A stretch of DNA of 64,000 nucleotides. Origin: Romanomermis culicivorax (Eukaryota; Nematoda; Enoplea; Mermithida; Mermithidae). Within the stretch, counting starts at the first letter, position 1. The number at the start of each line of letters is the position of its first letter. The position numbers were made by a program, and so were the translations under genes. A model generated the notes under the pieces. It saw only the letters and a program-made list of their open reading frames with translations. It was not told the DNA's origin and did not search any database. Below are positions 42,674 through 55,100 of the stretch, piece after piece. The stretch is taken from assembly GCA_963922205.1 (NCBI GenBank), contig CAWUHX010000015.1, positions 806,001 to 870,000 on the forward strand. Reading direction: 5' to 3'.

Positions 42674-45600
42674 GAGCTAAGTGAAGTCAACGAGCCATTC
42701 TGGACCGTGGAATTATATATCAACAACAAGCCTTCCAAATGTACCGCTTTCCCGATTGCAATTCCACATTTGCAGGTTCCGGGAGCAGAACAGATGTCAA
42801 CCGATTCCCTTTTAACCAGTGCAAAATGCTTGACAGATTATGATATGTAAGTTTGTCATTACCAAATTCCTTTTAGCAACAAAATGAATCAGCAGCTCTT
42901 AACAGCTAGGTCAGATTTTCCTCTCTATTTATTAAGAATGATGCTGCAGCCATTGATAAGCTGATGTCGTTGATACAGAATGGAAAACACTGTCCACGCT
43001 GGTTTCAGTGCTAACATAATATGCTAATTTTTCGTCTTATATGAAAGTGAAACGAAAAACGACATATTTCTTGCCTTTGAATACTGGATTCATAAACACC
43101 GGAAAGGGAATCACTTTCAACACATACTTGTTCTTTTCAGGTAGAAACTTATTCGAAAAATTTTTTGATGAAAAATTTAGCTATTGTATAAAAAAAGAAA
43201 ATTTTATTTCGTATCAATAAGAGTTGTATCAATCAGAAATATTGCAACTAATCGCTTTTTCACAAATATTTCTGATTCTGTTGAGTGACTTCATTAGTGC
43301 TTACCTTCCTTGTGAAACGTAGGACATGTCGAAATTTTTTTCTTCAAAATCGGATACAGTGTATGATGCGCATAATGTATAAACGTAGGACATGTCGAAA
43401 TTTTTTTCTTCAAAATCGGATACAGTGTATGATGCGCATAATTGGTATAATGTTCGGAAAGTGCGAAAATATGTGAATGGAATATAACAAAACAGCACCA
43501 CCGGCAAAAATATCATTTTTCGAAACTGACTGAATCCTGTATACATCCACCAAACGTTCAAGGGCTACTGGAAAAACTCAATTGATTGATAACAAAATAC
43601 TGACCATAAAGCTCATCCAATATGGTCCTTCGGGTCGAATCTTGAACCAAACTGATTCTAAAGTCGGCCATTTGTCCATCGATGAGAAATTTGATGCTGA
43701 CCCGTTTGACGACCGTGAAACGAAAAATTCCGATTTGGCTGTCATCAAGTCACAAAAAATGATTAGCGCAATGAAACCATTGATTCTGTCGAACGTGCAA
43801 TTAAGTGACGTCAGTAAATGTCAAGTTTTGGTATGGAAATCAAGCCCAAGCGGTGAGATTAATTTTCCAATACTAGCTGATTAGACATCTCATTCCAGTA
43901 CTGTAATTATCTAGACAATCTGACATATGATGAGTGACCGGAATTTAGCGCACAAAATTCCAGCAAAAAATCGTTTAATTACATGCAAAAAATGTGCAAA
44001 AGCTCCTTAATTTTCAAATTTTATTGAAAAACAAAAGTCAACTTGTGAAATTTACCACTCGAGCAAGGAACTGTCGTAATCAATAACACTGATCATTTAA
44101 TTATTTTGGAATGTGTAAAATTCTGACGGCGGTCAGTTGACACCATCTGAAGACGATCTTTCAACGTTCCATGTCGACTGTACCCAATGAGGCTTAGAAG
44201 ATATTCAACTAAAACTGTGGATTCTTTTCTAAGATGTGATTACCGAAAACAATATTCTTATCATAAGGAATTGTTTAGATGATTACTGTATAACTATGGA
44301 TCGATAGCTAGGAAAATCTGCAAATGAGTTAACTAAGTGGTACACAACATTTTCAAGTCATGTTTGGATGGTTCTCACCCTATCGATTGACCGAAGCCCA
44401 CATTGCTGCGTGAGCAAAGACTTTTCTCCTAGTGTTGAAAAGTCATTATTTGGGTTTGGTTAACAACCCGCTTGATTTAGATCCTATATATCCTGGCCAG
44501 GTCTATTACCAAGTGAGCGCATTCTCAAATGAGCGAATTCCAGATTGGGCCACTCTCAAATGAGCGATCAAGAATGTAATAGCACTTCCATCATCTTTTT
44601 CTTCTTCATCTTATATTTTTCTTTCTATGTATTTCTTTTTTCTTTCGTTTTCCGTGTGTGTTGCTTACGTTCCTGTTTATGTAGGTTTTTACGTTTTCAT
44701 CTTTTGTCTCTGCTTTCTTTTATTTTCTTTTTTCTTGTCATCTAATTTTTTCTTTTTGCTCATGAAACAAAAGATGTTATTTTAAATAACCGTAGTCTCC
44801 CGTATCATTCTTATACAGTTCAGCATGCTTATCAGTGTTTCGTCGTTGTAGGCGTGAAAAATCTTTGTAAAAAACATAAACAAAAGAATGCTAGAAGAAA
44901 CAAAAGATAAAGAGAGAGAAAAGCCAACAAAAATGAAGGCATTAAGAAAAACTGAAAATAAGAAGAAAAGCATAAGAAAAAGAAAGAAAACATAAAGAAA
45001 AGTGACGAGAAAGAAAATTCAGCATAGAGAAAGCAGTAAGAAAGGAAGAAAAATGATGTGAAGAGGAACAAAAAATAGAAGCCACAGAACAATAATGAAA
45101 GAGAAAGATAAAGAAAGTAAGAATGAAAAAAAATCGCCAATGAGAAAATTAAATAGGAAATAGAGCGTGCCGAACAGTATAAAAATTATACGGGAGACTA
45201 TGCTTATTCAATAACAACTTTTAATGTATCGTTTCATAAGGAAGAAAAAAACAAATTGATGACAAGAAATGAAATGAAAAAAAGCAGAGACAGCAGATGA
45301 AAACGTAAAAACATACGTAAACAAAAACATGAGCAATACACACAGAAAACGAAAGAAAAATAAATACATACAACGAAAATTATATGATAAAGAATTAAAA
45401 TACGAAGAAAGTGTTATTGCATTCTCGATCGCTCATTTGAGAATCGCTCAATAAGGAATTCGTTCATTTGAGGATGCGCTCACTTGGGAATCACTCACAA
45501 TTTGTTTTTCTTTATCAAAAATGATCCCAGTATTGCATTTATATGAGTTTCAGGTTAGTTTCCGCTTTGACCTTGTGTCAGGCCAGGACGGCCTTGATTT

Positions 45601-46785
45601 CCGCGAAAGAAAATCATAGGAAAAAGGTATATGTATAATTTTCTGTTATCCTGTTGTCAACCTCTTGAATCCGTTCCCATGCATTCAATCCGGCTTTTAG
45701 TCTGGATCGCTGGGTTTCCCTTTTCCTGTATTTTCAAGATCACGCTAGATCCAGTGATGTTGACCGACCAAGCTCCGAATAGTAAAACAACAAAAATCGG
45801 GTCATACTTTTTCAGGAAAACAAGCCGTCAGAATTGAAGCCAACCCTTCCGCATCAAAAGGAAAGATAAATCAATATATAATTTTCTTACCTCATGATGA
45901 AAATACCTCATATGAAGTAAGAAGGATAATTTGAATAATCTGTTTTTCTTGAATCGACTCCAATAATAAAGATGAAAAGCGGGTTACTATATCATATTTT
46001 ACGTTTTTCTATTGTAGGAACAATAGCTTGTGAACCAGTGGTATCTGATTGAAAAATTTCGTAGGGAAATTTATTTTCAAACGATTCCGACCACAGTACC
46101 AATTTTTACCCTTTTTTAGTTTATAACTATTGTATAAAAATTAACTATAATCATTCAGAGTTAACGAGTACTCAGGCACTTAATTTTTCTCCTGAATTCC
46201 TGAACTTCAGTTCCCGTTCAGTCTAGTGGGAAACTAAAGCAACAATCTAAATTTTCATTTCAGGTAAACTATGGTGCACCATTGATTTGTGAATCGAAAA
46301 ATAAACGAATCGTACAAGGCTTCATTTCACAGGTTGTCCCTACTCACCTCGGAAGACTAGTAAGAGGCATCACAATTTGAGCCAGTATGTTGTAGTACGA
46401 GCTCAACCAGAGCTTGTTTCGAGCCAGTCTGAGTATAAACATGAACGCTTGATAGCTGGATTCTTGTGGTCTGAAGCCTCTTACCAGATCTTGTTTATTT
46501 AACACATTCGTGATTTGCACTTCCAAGCCATGGAACATTTCCATTATGTTCAGCTGTAGGCCGTGTTAGCAGAATTTCAGGCATAACTTCCCGTGATTGA
46601 ATAATAAAGCAGGTAATTTTTTTCAGTTTGGCGCCCGTCAAATATATTCGAGCGTTTCAGCACATCATGATTGGATCGATACGAAATTGAAACCCATCCC
46701 GACCCCTAAAACCTCAGTAAGACTTTGTTCGTATTTCTGTCAAATAAGGTGCATAGATCCGATTAATGACTTCCGGTTGGGATAA
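42674..46785 (+). CDS. Trypsin-like serine protease homologue A, catalytically dead (exons incomplete)
   Basis: Exons with consensus borders: 42674-42846 (TTACAG before, GTAAGT after), 43563-43852 (donor GTGAGA), 46264-46332 (TTTCAG before) and 46627 to a stop at 46785. Exons one and two join in frame. The S1 hallmarks are altered. PFWTVELYI and LLTSAKCL correspond to the region around the catalytic His, here Lys. NSDLAVIK keeps the catalytic Asp. VNYGAPLIC replaces the GDSGGPLVC block, with Tyr in the Ser position. The last exon has the VSAHHDWI-type C-terminal helix. The phase of 43852 does not fit 46264, so at least one exon in the 2.4-kb intron is missing from this model, as are the signal peptide exon(s). 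The intron holds a foldback element and a MITE. Such homologues often act as binding or regulatory proteins outside the cell; the role here is unknown. Confidence 0.7.
43315..43442 (+). repeat. 66-bp tandem duplication in an intron
   Basis: Two nearly identical units beginning AAACGTAGGACATGTCG lie at 43315 and 43381, inside the first modelled intron of protease homologue A. Confidence 0.9.
44508..45499. mobile_element. Foldback element, 1.0 kb (copy 2)
   Basis: Same design as 28475-29566: AAGTGAGCG(C)ATTCTCAAATGAGCGA units at the left and reverse complements at the right, a T-rich left arm, an A-rich right arm, and the shared phrase CGTTTTCATCTTTTGTCTC with its complement. It sits in an intron of protease homologue A. 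Confidence 0.8.
45936..46144 (+). mobile_element. Tc1/mariner-type MITE, degenerate copy 5
   Basis: The left end TAATCTGTTTTTCTTGAA and the AACGATTCCGACCACAGTACC region match the family; the right end is poorly preserved. It is within the large intron of homologue A. Confidence 0.55.
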
Positions 46786-47567
46786 ATCCACATTGAAGAA
46801 GTTTGGATCTTCAAATTTTTAGTGCTGATTGAGGCCTATCTTTACTGAGTTTTATCTATTATTTTTTTATTGTTTTATTTTTATTATTACTTTTTATCGT
46901 CTGTAGTCACTGTCTAGATGGGATTGGGGTCACACATTTATTTGGCTGAGGTTTAACACTTTTTATGGTTAGGTCTAAATCCTCAAACTCCCTGAGGCGA
47001 TGTATGTTGTTTGTACCTTACGAGGGAAGGTCATCAGTTGTAAATTCCGAATATTTACACGTTATACTAGCATTGGATAACGGCTGTGATGTTACAAATT
47101 TTTCACCAACAAGCGATTTTACACTAAAATTGGCATAGATGTGGTCTACAGTGGCATGTTCGGTAACGGGCAAAGTTCATAAAATATTGAGGCATGCATT
47201 GGACACATAATTGACAGCAATACAATGACGTCTATTCATCACTATTACCCTATAAAATACACAGTTTTGAACTTCGGTAAAGTTCATGAGCCCGGAAAAA
47301 GTGAGAGATCAGATTGATTTCATGTGAGAAACTTTTCTGATGTCACCGCGCTTCTTATCGGACGTGATTTTCCACTTGTCCATATCTTTTATTTCCGGTA
47401 TAGGTAAACTTTCGATTGTTTGGTACGTTTATGCAAATTTCAGTATAAAGTAGGTCTGAGGGCAAAAAAAGGCTTTTAACATTATTCAGCTTGCTGTGGG
47501 CCGAGTAATACAGAAAAACAACTATGATTTGACAGTTTACATTTGCTGACCCTCCCTCGTTAGTTGA
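46786..47567. other. Intergenic between the two protease homologues
   Basis: No exon, RNA gene or repeat recognised. The 5' exons of homologue B might lie here or further right, but I cannot place a signal peptide. Confidence 0.35.
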
Positions 47568-47811
47568 CTATATTCTGTTTTTAAGTCATGCAAATAATAA
47601 CAATGGAAAGCAAGTACTATTTCATATTTTTACGAGCTTCTGCTGTACTATACGCCAAACAGGAGCGAAAGTTAATGAGCATACGTAGTAACTATTAACC
47701 ATATCTTAACCAAAAATTCCATCGCTTAACCTCTGTGTGAAGGCTTTCGATAGCAGGTCAACTTTTTATCATTTTCCAATATACAAGCATATTTGAAAAA
47801 ACAGACTGCAA
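47568..47811 (+). mobile_element. Tc1/mariner-type MITE, copy 6
   Basis: It begins TATATTCTGTTTTTAAGTCATGC and ends GCATATTTGAAAAAACAGACTG, with the GGAAAGCAAGTACTATTTCATAT core. Moderately diverged. Confidence 0.65.
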
Positions 47812-48051
47812 GGTGTCCGACATATCCGTTACAGCTATAATGCGATACTAAACCGAAACCTGTTTATCAAAAATTTGATAACGACATACAATTCATAATA
47901 TTTTTGTAGTCTTAATAAGATATAATTGACTGATGATTCAATATGATTAAAATTTAACAAGGCCGAGCGACATTATTTCCAAATGGTGAGAAGACGCTCA
48001 CAAAATTCCATCACGGTTTTCATTAGCGTTTCAGCATTGCAGCTTTACTTT

Positions 48052-48500
48052 CTAGTCTGTTTTTCATCAAATGCTTCTGAAACAACTCTGGAAAGCAATC
48101 ACGTTTTTCTATTGCACCATACATTGTACTGGGCTGGAATTTCGTGAGCATACTCGCTCAAAAAAAAATTTAGTTCAGAATTCTACTGTAAAAGCTTTTG
48201 TCTGAGTGATTTCGACGGTAAAGTTAATTTCTCCTGTTCTTCGAATTAGAGAAATTTGAAAAATATACTATATAATCATAGCTCCTAAAGATATTTGAAC
48301 TTGCAAGCTAGCAAAAAAAACTCACCTCAACAACTACAGTCTATTTTTCTGAAATGCTTGTAAACTAAAGAATGACAAAAAAGACTGTCGGCAATGTCTT
48401 TTACCTAAAGTTTTTACGGTAGATTTTTTGACTGGAAAACTTTTTCAGGGTTAGTTGAGTTTATTAACAAATTTCCAGCCCTATCTGCCCATGTTCCAGA
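48052..48500 (+). mobile_element. Two adjacent Tc1/mariner-type MITEs (copies 7 and 8)
   Basis: One copy starts at 48052 (CTAGTCTGTTTTTCATCAAATGC) and runs to about 48273. A second starts at about 48335 (CAGTCTATTTTTCTGAAATGC). The second half of the latter (about 48440-48485) carries the core in reverse orientation, so it is rearranged or nested. Confidence 0.6.
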
Positions 48501-48674
48501 GTAAAATGGTGAAAATGCAGCAAGAGAGCTTCTTCTAGGACAACCTCCGTATTTCATGGCACATCATGTGTACTTCTAGCGAATGCGGGACACTATCTAC
48601 GGAATAGAATATCCTGAAGGATGAATTTTGCCATGAAAAAGCTCCTCCATGGATCAAGGATTCCTTCCTTCTAG

Positions 48675-49978
48675 GTGACAAATATTACCAAGCCTTTCTG
48701 GACAGCGGAATTGTACGTCAATGGTCAGCCGTCTCATTGCATCGTGTCTCCGATCGCATTACCCCATCTGCAAGTTCCCGGGGCAACGCAAACGTCAACG
48801 GATTATGTTTTAACTAGTGCAGCATGCTTGATAAATTACGACGAGTAAGTTCGTGACGAAAACCGATCATGATAAGCTTCAAATTCAGTTTGGTCTAAAA
48901 CGACGCTCCTTCTAAAAGACCTGTAGTACTCCAGCTAACCTGACTAGAAGGTTTGAGTTTTGTTAATTAGATAGCCCATATATAATACTTTCCTACCTCA
49001 TTATCAATATTCGTGGAATGTACCCGTTCATTTTATGTCGATTTTTACTACATTTCTTGAAAATTAAATAATCAGCAGTGGGATATTTTCTCTTGAATTT
49101 TGTCTTGAAAAATTCTACCATACGATGCTAATTTAACATCGCAACCTCAGATCTGTTCGTTAGCACTTTTATTCAGATCGCTTTTTGAGCCACTCTGTTC
49201 CTTGAATATTACCAGATTTCCTGTTTAGTTTACAAGCGATAAATCGCCTGCTTCATTGAAATCTGTAACTTTTGATATAGCTTCAATGGACAAGCTTGTT
49301 AAGGTTAGGGTTATCACAAGGAGGGTCCGTTGGAAAAGCTTTGTTTCGACCCCTTAAACCTGCAAAAGAATGAAATATTGTGCAGTTGAAAACACGAATC
49401 TCCATTAGGGACTCCTAGCTCAATTGTTTAAAAATCAGAGTCTCATTAAAATAACTTTTACGTCTGAATGACTCGAAAAAATATTGACGTCAAAGATGCA
49501 TCACATTCGGATACTGTACGATTCACAGGCAACTCTTTCGAGATTAACATTCACAATAAATGGAACTTTCTGTTCAAATCAACACTTGTTAATTTTTTCT
49601 CAGCGTCTATATTTCGAGCTGTAAATGACTCTGAAAGTCGTACAAAATTCATTAATTCTTTACGAGAAGTAACTTGGATTTATAATTACAGGAAAACTGC
49701 ACAAACTCGCCTAATCGATGGGCACAACCTGACCATCGTGCTCGTTAAACTTGATGGTAAAAAACAAATATCGAATCCAGTTTTCATCAAAATTAGGAAA
49801 TTTTTCGTTCATGAAAAATTTGACGCCGATGAACTCAACGACACCTCGGTTCACAATCCGGATATAGCAGTGATCAGGACGGAAGTGATGATTGACGTTA
49901 TGGAGCCATACACAGTCGTTAATCAGCCATTGAAAGGAGTCAACAAGTGCCAAGTGTTAGCTTGGGAAATCCCTGCAG
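48675..49978 (+). CDS. Trypsin-like serine protease homologue B, catalytic His lost (3' exons not found)
   Basis: Two exons correspond one-to-one to those of homologue A: 48675-48844 (CTTCTAG before, GTAAGT after) and 49692-49978 (TTACAG before, GTAAAA after), with the same phases. The encoded segments align along their length with A (PFWTAELYVN; LPHLQVPGA; KFDADELND; NKCQVLAWE). In the LTAAHC block the His is Ala (VLTSAACL); the Asp is kept (NPDIAVIR). No exon with the active-site serine region was found before the LTR at 51064. A fragment at about 50405-50460 (reading VVNGQNLLEPVKFVIR) resembles the start of exon two and may be a further partial copy. B and A look like a tandem duplication about 6 kb apart. 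Confidence 0.65.
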
Positions 49979-50576
49979 GTAAAACACATGCGTTTTCGCA
50001 TTCCACGTAACCATGTAAAATATTCTCAGAGAAGCTAGTACTTATAGTATTTTATATTTTTTGTTCTTTTCTACTGAACCGCACATAGCTAGCTGCAAAT
50101 TCGCGTCACTTAACCCTTGACAATTTTTGTGTGATAAACTTCTACAGTAAAAGCTTCGTACAATAGATTTCGAAGACAGTACTTTTTGTGTCATTACTTG
50201 ATTTAAAAAAAAAAACGTTCCCTGAAAGTGTAGCTGTATAATTCCAAATAACAGAAATAATTTGCATAGGTAAACATAACTTGGGTTTAACATGATTGCA
50301 CGAAAAGAAATTAAACAGCAAACTGGTTAGAACTACCTCGTGTACCCATGGTAATTTGAGCTAAAATTCATGTATGCAAGAACAATCTTTTTTACAATAG
50401 AAATTTTAGTCGTAAATGGACAAAACCTGCTGGAGCCTGTGAAGTTTGTAATAAGAGCAGTAATAGGATAGATGCGAGATGAAAAAAATTAAAATCAAAA
50501 TTTTTTGAAATCAGTGAACATTGCGAAATTTATGCTGTCAATGTCATTTTACATAAATGCTCGTTTGTTGAAACTA

Positions 50577-50709
50577 TTATCTGTTCTTCTTGAAATGCTT
50601 ATGCTTATGAAAAATCTTACTGTAATAGGTTTTTGCAAAGAATTTTCTCGACAATAACGTTTTTTGTCATCTTTCAAGTGAACTGCATTTTATAAAAACA
50701 AACTGCTGG
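50577..50709 (+). mobile_element. Tc1/mariner-type MITE, short copy 9
   Basis: It starts TTATCTGTTCTTCTTGAAATGCTT and ends GCATTTTATAAAAACAAACTG; the centre is deleted. A further half-copy may start at about 50717. Confidence 0.55.
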
Positions 50710-51063
50710 TACATAATCCGCTTTTCTTGAAATGGTCTCAGATAGTAAATCTGTCTCTGGAATGCAAGGTATCATCTAATTTTTGATGGCATTTTGCTGA
50801 TCCACTTCTGTTACAATTGATTAGCCTACTCAACTAACTTTAAAAATTTTTGATTGAAAAATTGTATGAGTGCTATTAATTAAAAATGCGTGTGGTACAG
50901 TTAGTTTTCTGCTTCTTACTACGCAGTAATATAATGGTCATTGTCATGACGGATTCATCCGAATTAACATTTAAATTAAATATTTTTGGCATACCCTAAG
51001 AATATTAGTATATTGATTGAAGCAACCGAAAGCGTAGAATCGCTGATTTTGCCAATTGTAGAT

Positions 51064-51619
51064 GTTGTATTTTGGCTTTTTGGTCGGGGCGGAGGTGATG
51101 CGGCGTGGGCAGGATTGGGATTCCGAGGTTGCGTCCTTAATGTACGTGCGTCCCACGCCCACGTTTACCCGATAACCTATCTACTAGTACTTAAACCCCG
51201 ACAATAATTATCCCAACAATTAAAGAAAGCCTAGTTTCTTTAATTGTCTCCCTTCTTTCTCACTAACTGGAAACGAAAGGGCTTTCCTACCTATTTATTA
51301 CTATACAATAAACCTACGAAAACTTACGTGACAAAACGCGACGGGCGAGGCGAAAATAAAAGTAACAATAATAAATCAACTCCCACGCACGGGCGAGCAA
51401 AGACGAAAAGGCGTGGTGGGAGGCTGCTAATATATACTAGTGGTGGCCGGCGGGGCACACAACTAGTAAAGAAAAAATAAAACACACGTAAAGAATATAC
51501 ATTAACGATAAGTGAAGAGAGAGACTGGTGGTCCGCGTTGCTCTCTCCACTTGCCACCTGCGGGCCTGTGACGCGTTTTGACAAAACAATGAAAAATCGG
51601 CGGAAAACACACTACAACA
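51064..51619 (-). mobile_element. 3' LTR of element 3, 556 bp
   Basis: On the minus strand it begins TGTTGTAGTGTG at 51619 and ends ATACAACA at 51064, a 7-bp terminal inversion. It is followed on the plus-strand left by GTAGA, whose partner would lie beyond the window. Confidence 0.82.
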
Positions 51620-51634
51620 CCCCTCCCCCCTTGC
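51620..51634 (-). promoter_or_regulatory. Polypurine tract of element 3
   Basis: GCAAGGGGGGAGGGG on the minus strand abuts the LTR start. The same tract precedes the LTR copy at 30251. Confidence 0.85.
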
Positions 51635-52102
51635 AGTAGATCGCCCTAAGCGATCGTCGGGAAATACCAAAAAGAACATGCAAGGGGAAGGGCTCCGCCA
51701 CTACAGGCCGTCGCTGGGGTTGCCGAAGATTCTTCGGCGTCACACAGCAGGGCCGGCGGAGCTGTTGAGGTAGTTTGAGCCGATTTTTGGGGCGGCGACC
51801 ATAAGCCCAGCGGCGAAGTGTACAGACAAAACGGGGCAAGTGGGGGCGTGTAGCGGGCCACCGGCGGTCAACTTACTGTGTGCTTGCAGCGTCGGCTGCA
51901 CGTGCGCTGGAAACTAGTACAAAAGTATAAAGCAAAACGAGATTAGAAATGAAACAACCGGATCGAAATGAGGTTAAGAAACACAAAAAATGAAGAAAAA
52001 ACAATGTTACTGTACAAAAAGCTCTTGTCAATGGCGGCGGCGGTAACGAGTATCGGATGCGGAGCGGTGGTTTCGTGGGGGATCGCGGCGGTCGCGTTCG
52101 TT
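51635..52102 (-). other. 3' untranslated region of element 3
   Basis: About 470 bp without a credible ORF between the stop of the exonuclease ORF and the polypurine tract. The part nearest the tract is shared with the copy at 30252-30400. Confidence 0.55.
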
Positions 52103-55100
52103 TCATCGGTAACGATCGTTGTGGTAGCCATGGGGATCGTACGGGTCGTCGTGCCCATCAAAACGGACGTTACGGGAATAACGGGATCGACCGTAGTCAG
52201 AGGTATCCCGGCGGCGCGACGATGAAGTTGACGTTTGAGGTTGAAGCGGCGAGAGCGGGTTTACGCCTGGTGCTGGCAACTGAGTGGCAATTAGCGACGG
52301 TTTGTCGGACGGCGTCCCTGTTGGCGGCAACGGTCGCGGTGGCAAAAGATTCCACCGGGCAGAAAAGTCGTGCCGACGCAGCAGGGGCGCGGGGCGATCC
52401 GTCTCGCTGTGGTATTGCAAATAAATTCTTCGGATGTCGGCGATTTCGGGCGGCTGTGGAAACGGTGCGTAGCTCGGATAAGCCATCCAGCTGTCGATGA
52501 GTCCGACAGCAGTGTTATAGGCTTGGAGCAGGCACGAAGGATTATCCAGGCCGCGGGCTTCGTATAGGAAAAGGGTCAAGTGGGCGGTGTGAACGGCGTC
52601 AACGACGCCGAGCTCCTCGGCCCAAAGACCGGCGACCCATTTCAATATCACTGTGGCAATGGCGTGCGAGATCGGGGGTTGCTGTTCTACGTATGTGGGG
52701 CGATAGTGGTCGCGGAAATATTGGTACAGCGCCAGTGAAGCGTTCGTGGCGCGTATGTGCACGGGCATGGTGATGTGAATGCGAAGGCGCCCGAAAAAAT
52801 TGATCAGCACCATTTCGTGCATCGTGCGTGGTGAGAAGAATTCGACGGCCGGGTCAATATGTGGCGGGGAGCCCGGTGTGACGATTGTAACGGCATGCGG
52901 CTGATCGGTAGTTCGAAATCGCGTGTAATTCGGCAAGTGTGTAGCCTCGCTAGGTAACCGGGGTTTGATGGCTGGTGCGGAACTTGGTGGCAACGGAGCT
53001 CCAAGAACCGGTTTAGTGGCGATGATCAATTGCAGCTGTTTGAACGCAGTAACCGGAGCCGACGTCGGGGCCGTAGGCGGCAGCGACGTGGTGTGGGTTA
53101 CCGTGGTTGTTATGGCGGTTGTCGGGGCCGTAGGCAGCTGCGACGTTACCGTAGGCGTAGTCGAGGGTGTTGCGGGCTCCACGTCCATAGGAGGCGGCGG
53201 AAGTGGAGCTTTAAATTCATCTTTCGGCGGATTCTTTAGAGCTTCCAGGCGGCGCTGGATTTCGGCATCTCGGTGCAATGGGCTAATGTAGTCTGTTAGT
53301 TTTGTAGGTGAACGGCGGAAACCGTGGCGATAGTGTTCTTCGTAAAAACCCGTCGTGTGCACCTTACGGGTTTGTTCACTTTGCGTACGATGCGGCGGTG
53401 CGTCATCGCGGCGTTCGTGTTGGCGGCTTTCCCTGCCGGTTGCTGGAGTTTGTTTCGTTTCTTTACGGTGGCGGTCATCACGAGAATGAGACTCATGGTG
53501 TGAACGATGGCTGTCTGGTTTGTGAGCAGGCGGCGGTAACATTGCCGACGCTGCTGTTTTGGAAGAATCGCGCTTGGGTTTCGGCCTTGACGTGGCGTGC
53601 GAAGAGCGTTCGGCTTCTTCGCGGGTTCTCTGTTTATCGCGTTGTTCACGGCGTCGAGTGGTGCGCTCGCTGGGCGTTCGGCCGCGCTCAGCACGCGAGG
53701 TGCTGGGTGGCGGCGTACGCCATGTACTCGGTTCGTCCGTTGTTTTTGTCTTGTGAGATTTGCGGTACGCTGATTCGTCCTGGAGCTGTTGTTTTCGTTT
53801 TATTGAATGTTCATACCGGCCGGGTCTTCGGATAGGATTACCATAGCGATCTAGAGCCGGCACGGACGTGCTGGATGCCTGTGGGGTTTGGACATCCACA
53901 GGCGCCGTCAGCGGCGGTAGAATCGCTGGTTGCGGCTGTTGCGGGATCGATTGCGGTTGCGATGTGACCGGCCGCAGTAATGGGGCCGGTGGTTGCGCGA
54001 CGGGTTGGGCCATCGCAGGAGCCATTTGAGCTACTTGCGGGGCCGGAGCGATCAATGTCGGTTGCGGCAACAAAATTTGTTGTATTTGTTCTTTCAACGC
54101 TTCGGGGAAATCTTTCCACTGATGTTCGGGAAATAACATACCGGGCGGCGGTGGCGGAAAATGATACGCGGCCAGTGCTGCGGCCAAAGCGTCCCATTGC
54201 GTAGCTGAAATAATTTGTTGAGAAAAACGTACGGGAGCACTATACCTGGCTGCGGCAACAGTAGCAATAAGCGGAGGTCCCGGCAAAACGGCCGGTGTCG
54301 CCAAGTATATCCGTGGATCCACGGCGGGTGCCGTGGTGATTGTCGTAGCGGGTGGTTCCATAGAGGCGACGTCCATAGACGTGGACTGATCCACCGTGCC
54401 TTCTTCGGGTATGTCGGTCAACATTTGTTCTGACGTCAACGTCTCGGAATCAAGCGCGGCGGGTTGGACGGGTGTGGACTCGTCCATCGGAGCCGGAGCA
54501 ATGTTGGAAATTTCATCGAGCCTCAATTTCAAGAAATCGTTGATTTGCGTGGCAGTTGCGGTTATGTCGGAAGGCGCGGGTACCATAGGAAGGGCCGACA
54601 CGTCTGTTGACGGCGGCAGCTTCGCTATGTTGAGGTCGAAGATTGGCGTTTCGAGTAGTTCGTCGTCGGTGGGTTCAACTTCAACGTCGATAGGGCGGTC
54701 GAGGAGTTCCTCGGCGGTGAGCGCTTGCACCGAAGCCGTAGTCAGCATGGGGTACGCATACAGTGGCGCGGGGAACGAAAGACGGTTTTGATAGTCAATG
54801 AGCGCGATGAACGATGAATAAAAATGGAAACGGCTGTGTGGATTGGCCGTATAGTCGTTTTCATCGATTTCAATTTCTTCGACCGACGTTTCCATATGGA
54901 AGTCTTCGTTGAACACAATCGGGCGTAGCGCAAAGCGATTGCAAATGTACGTGCTTGGGTCGGCAGAAAAACTGGGCTCGCGTTCCGGGATGCGGTTCAT
55001 CCAATTCATGAGAAGCGAATTGGGGTTGCCGTCGCTGCGGTACCACATGCACTCGTAGAACGCGGCGCGGGTGTCCGGCGTCATCGATTGGGCGTGGCGG

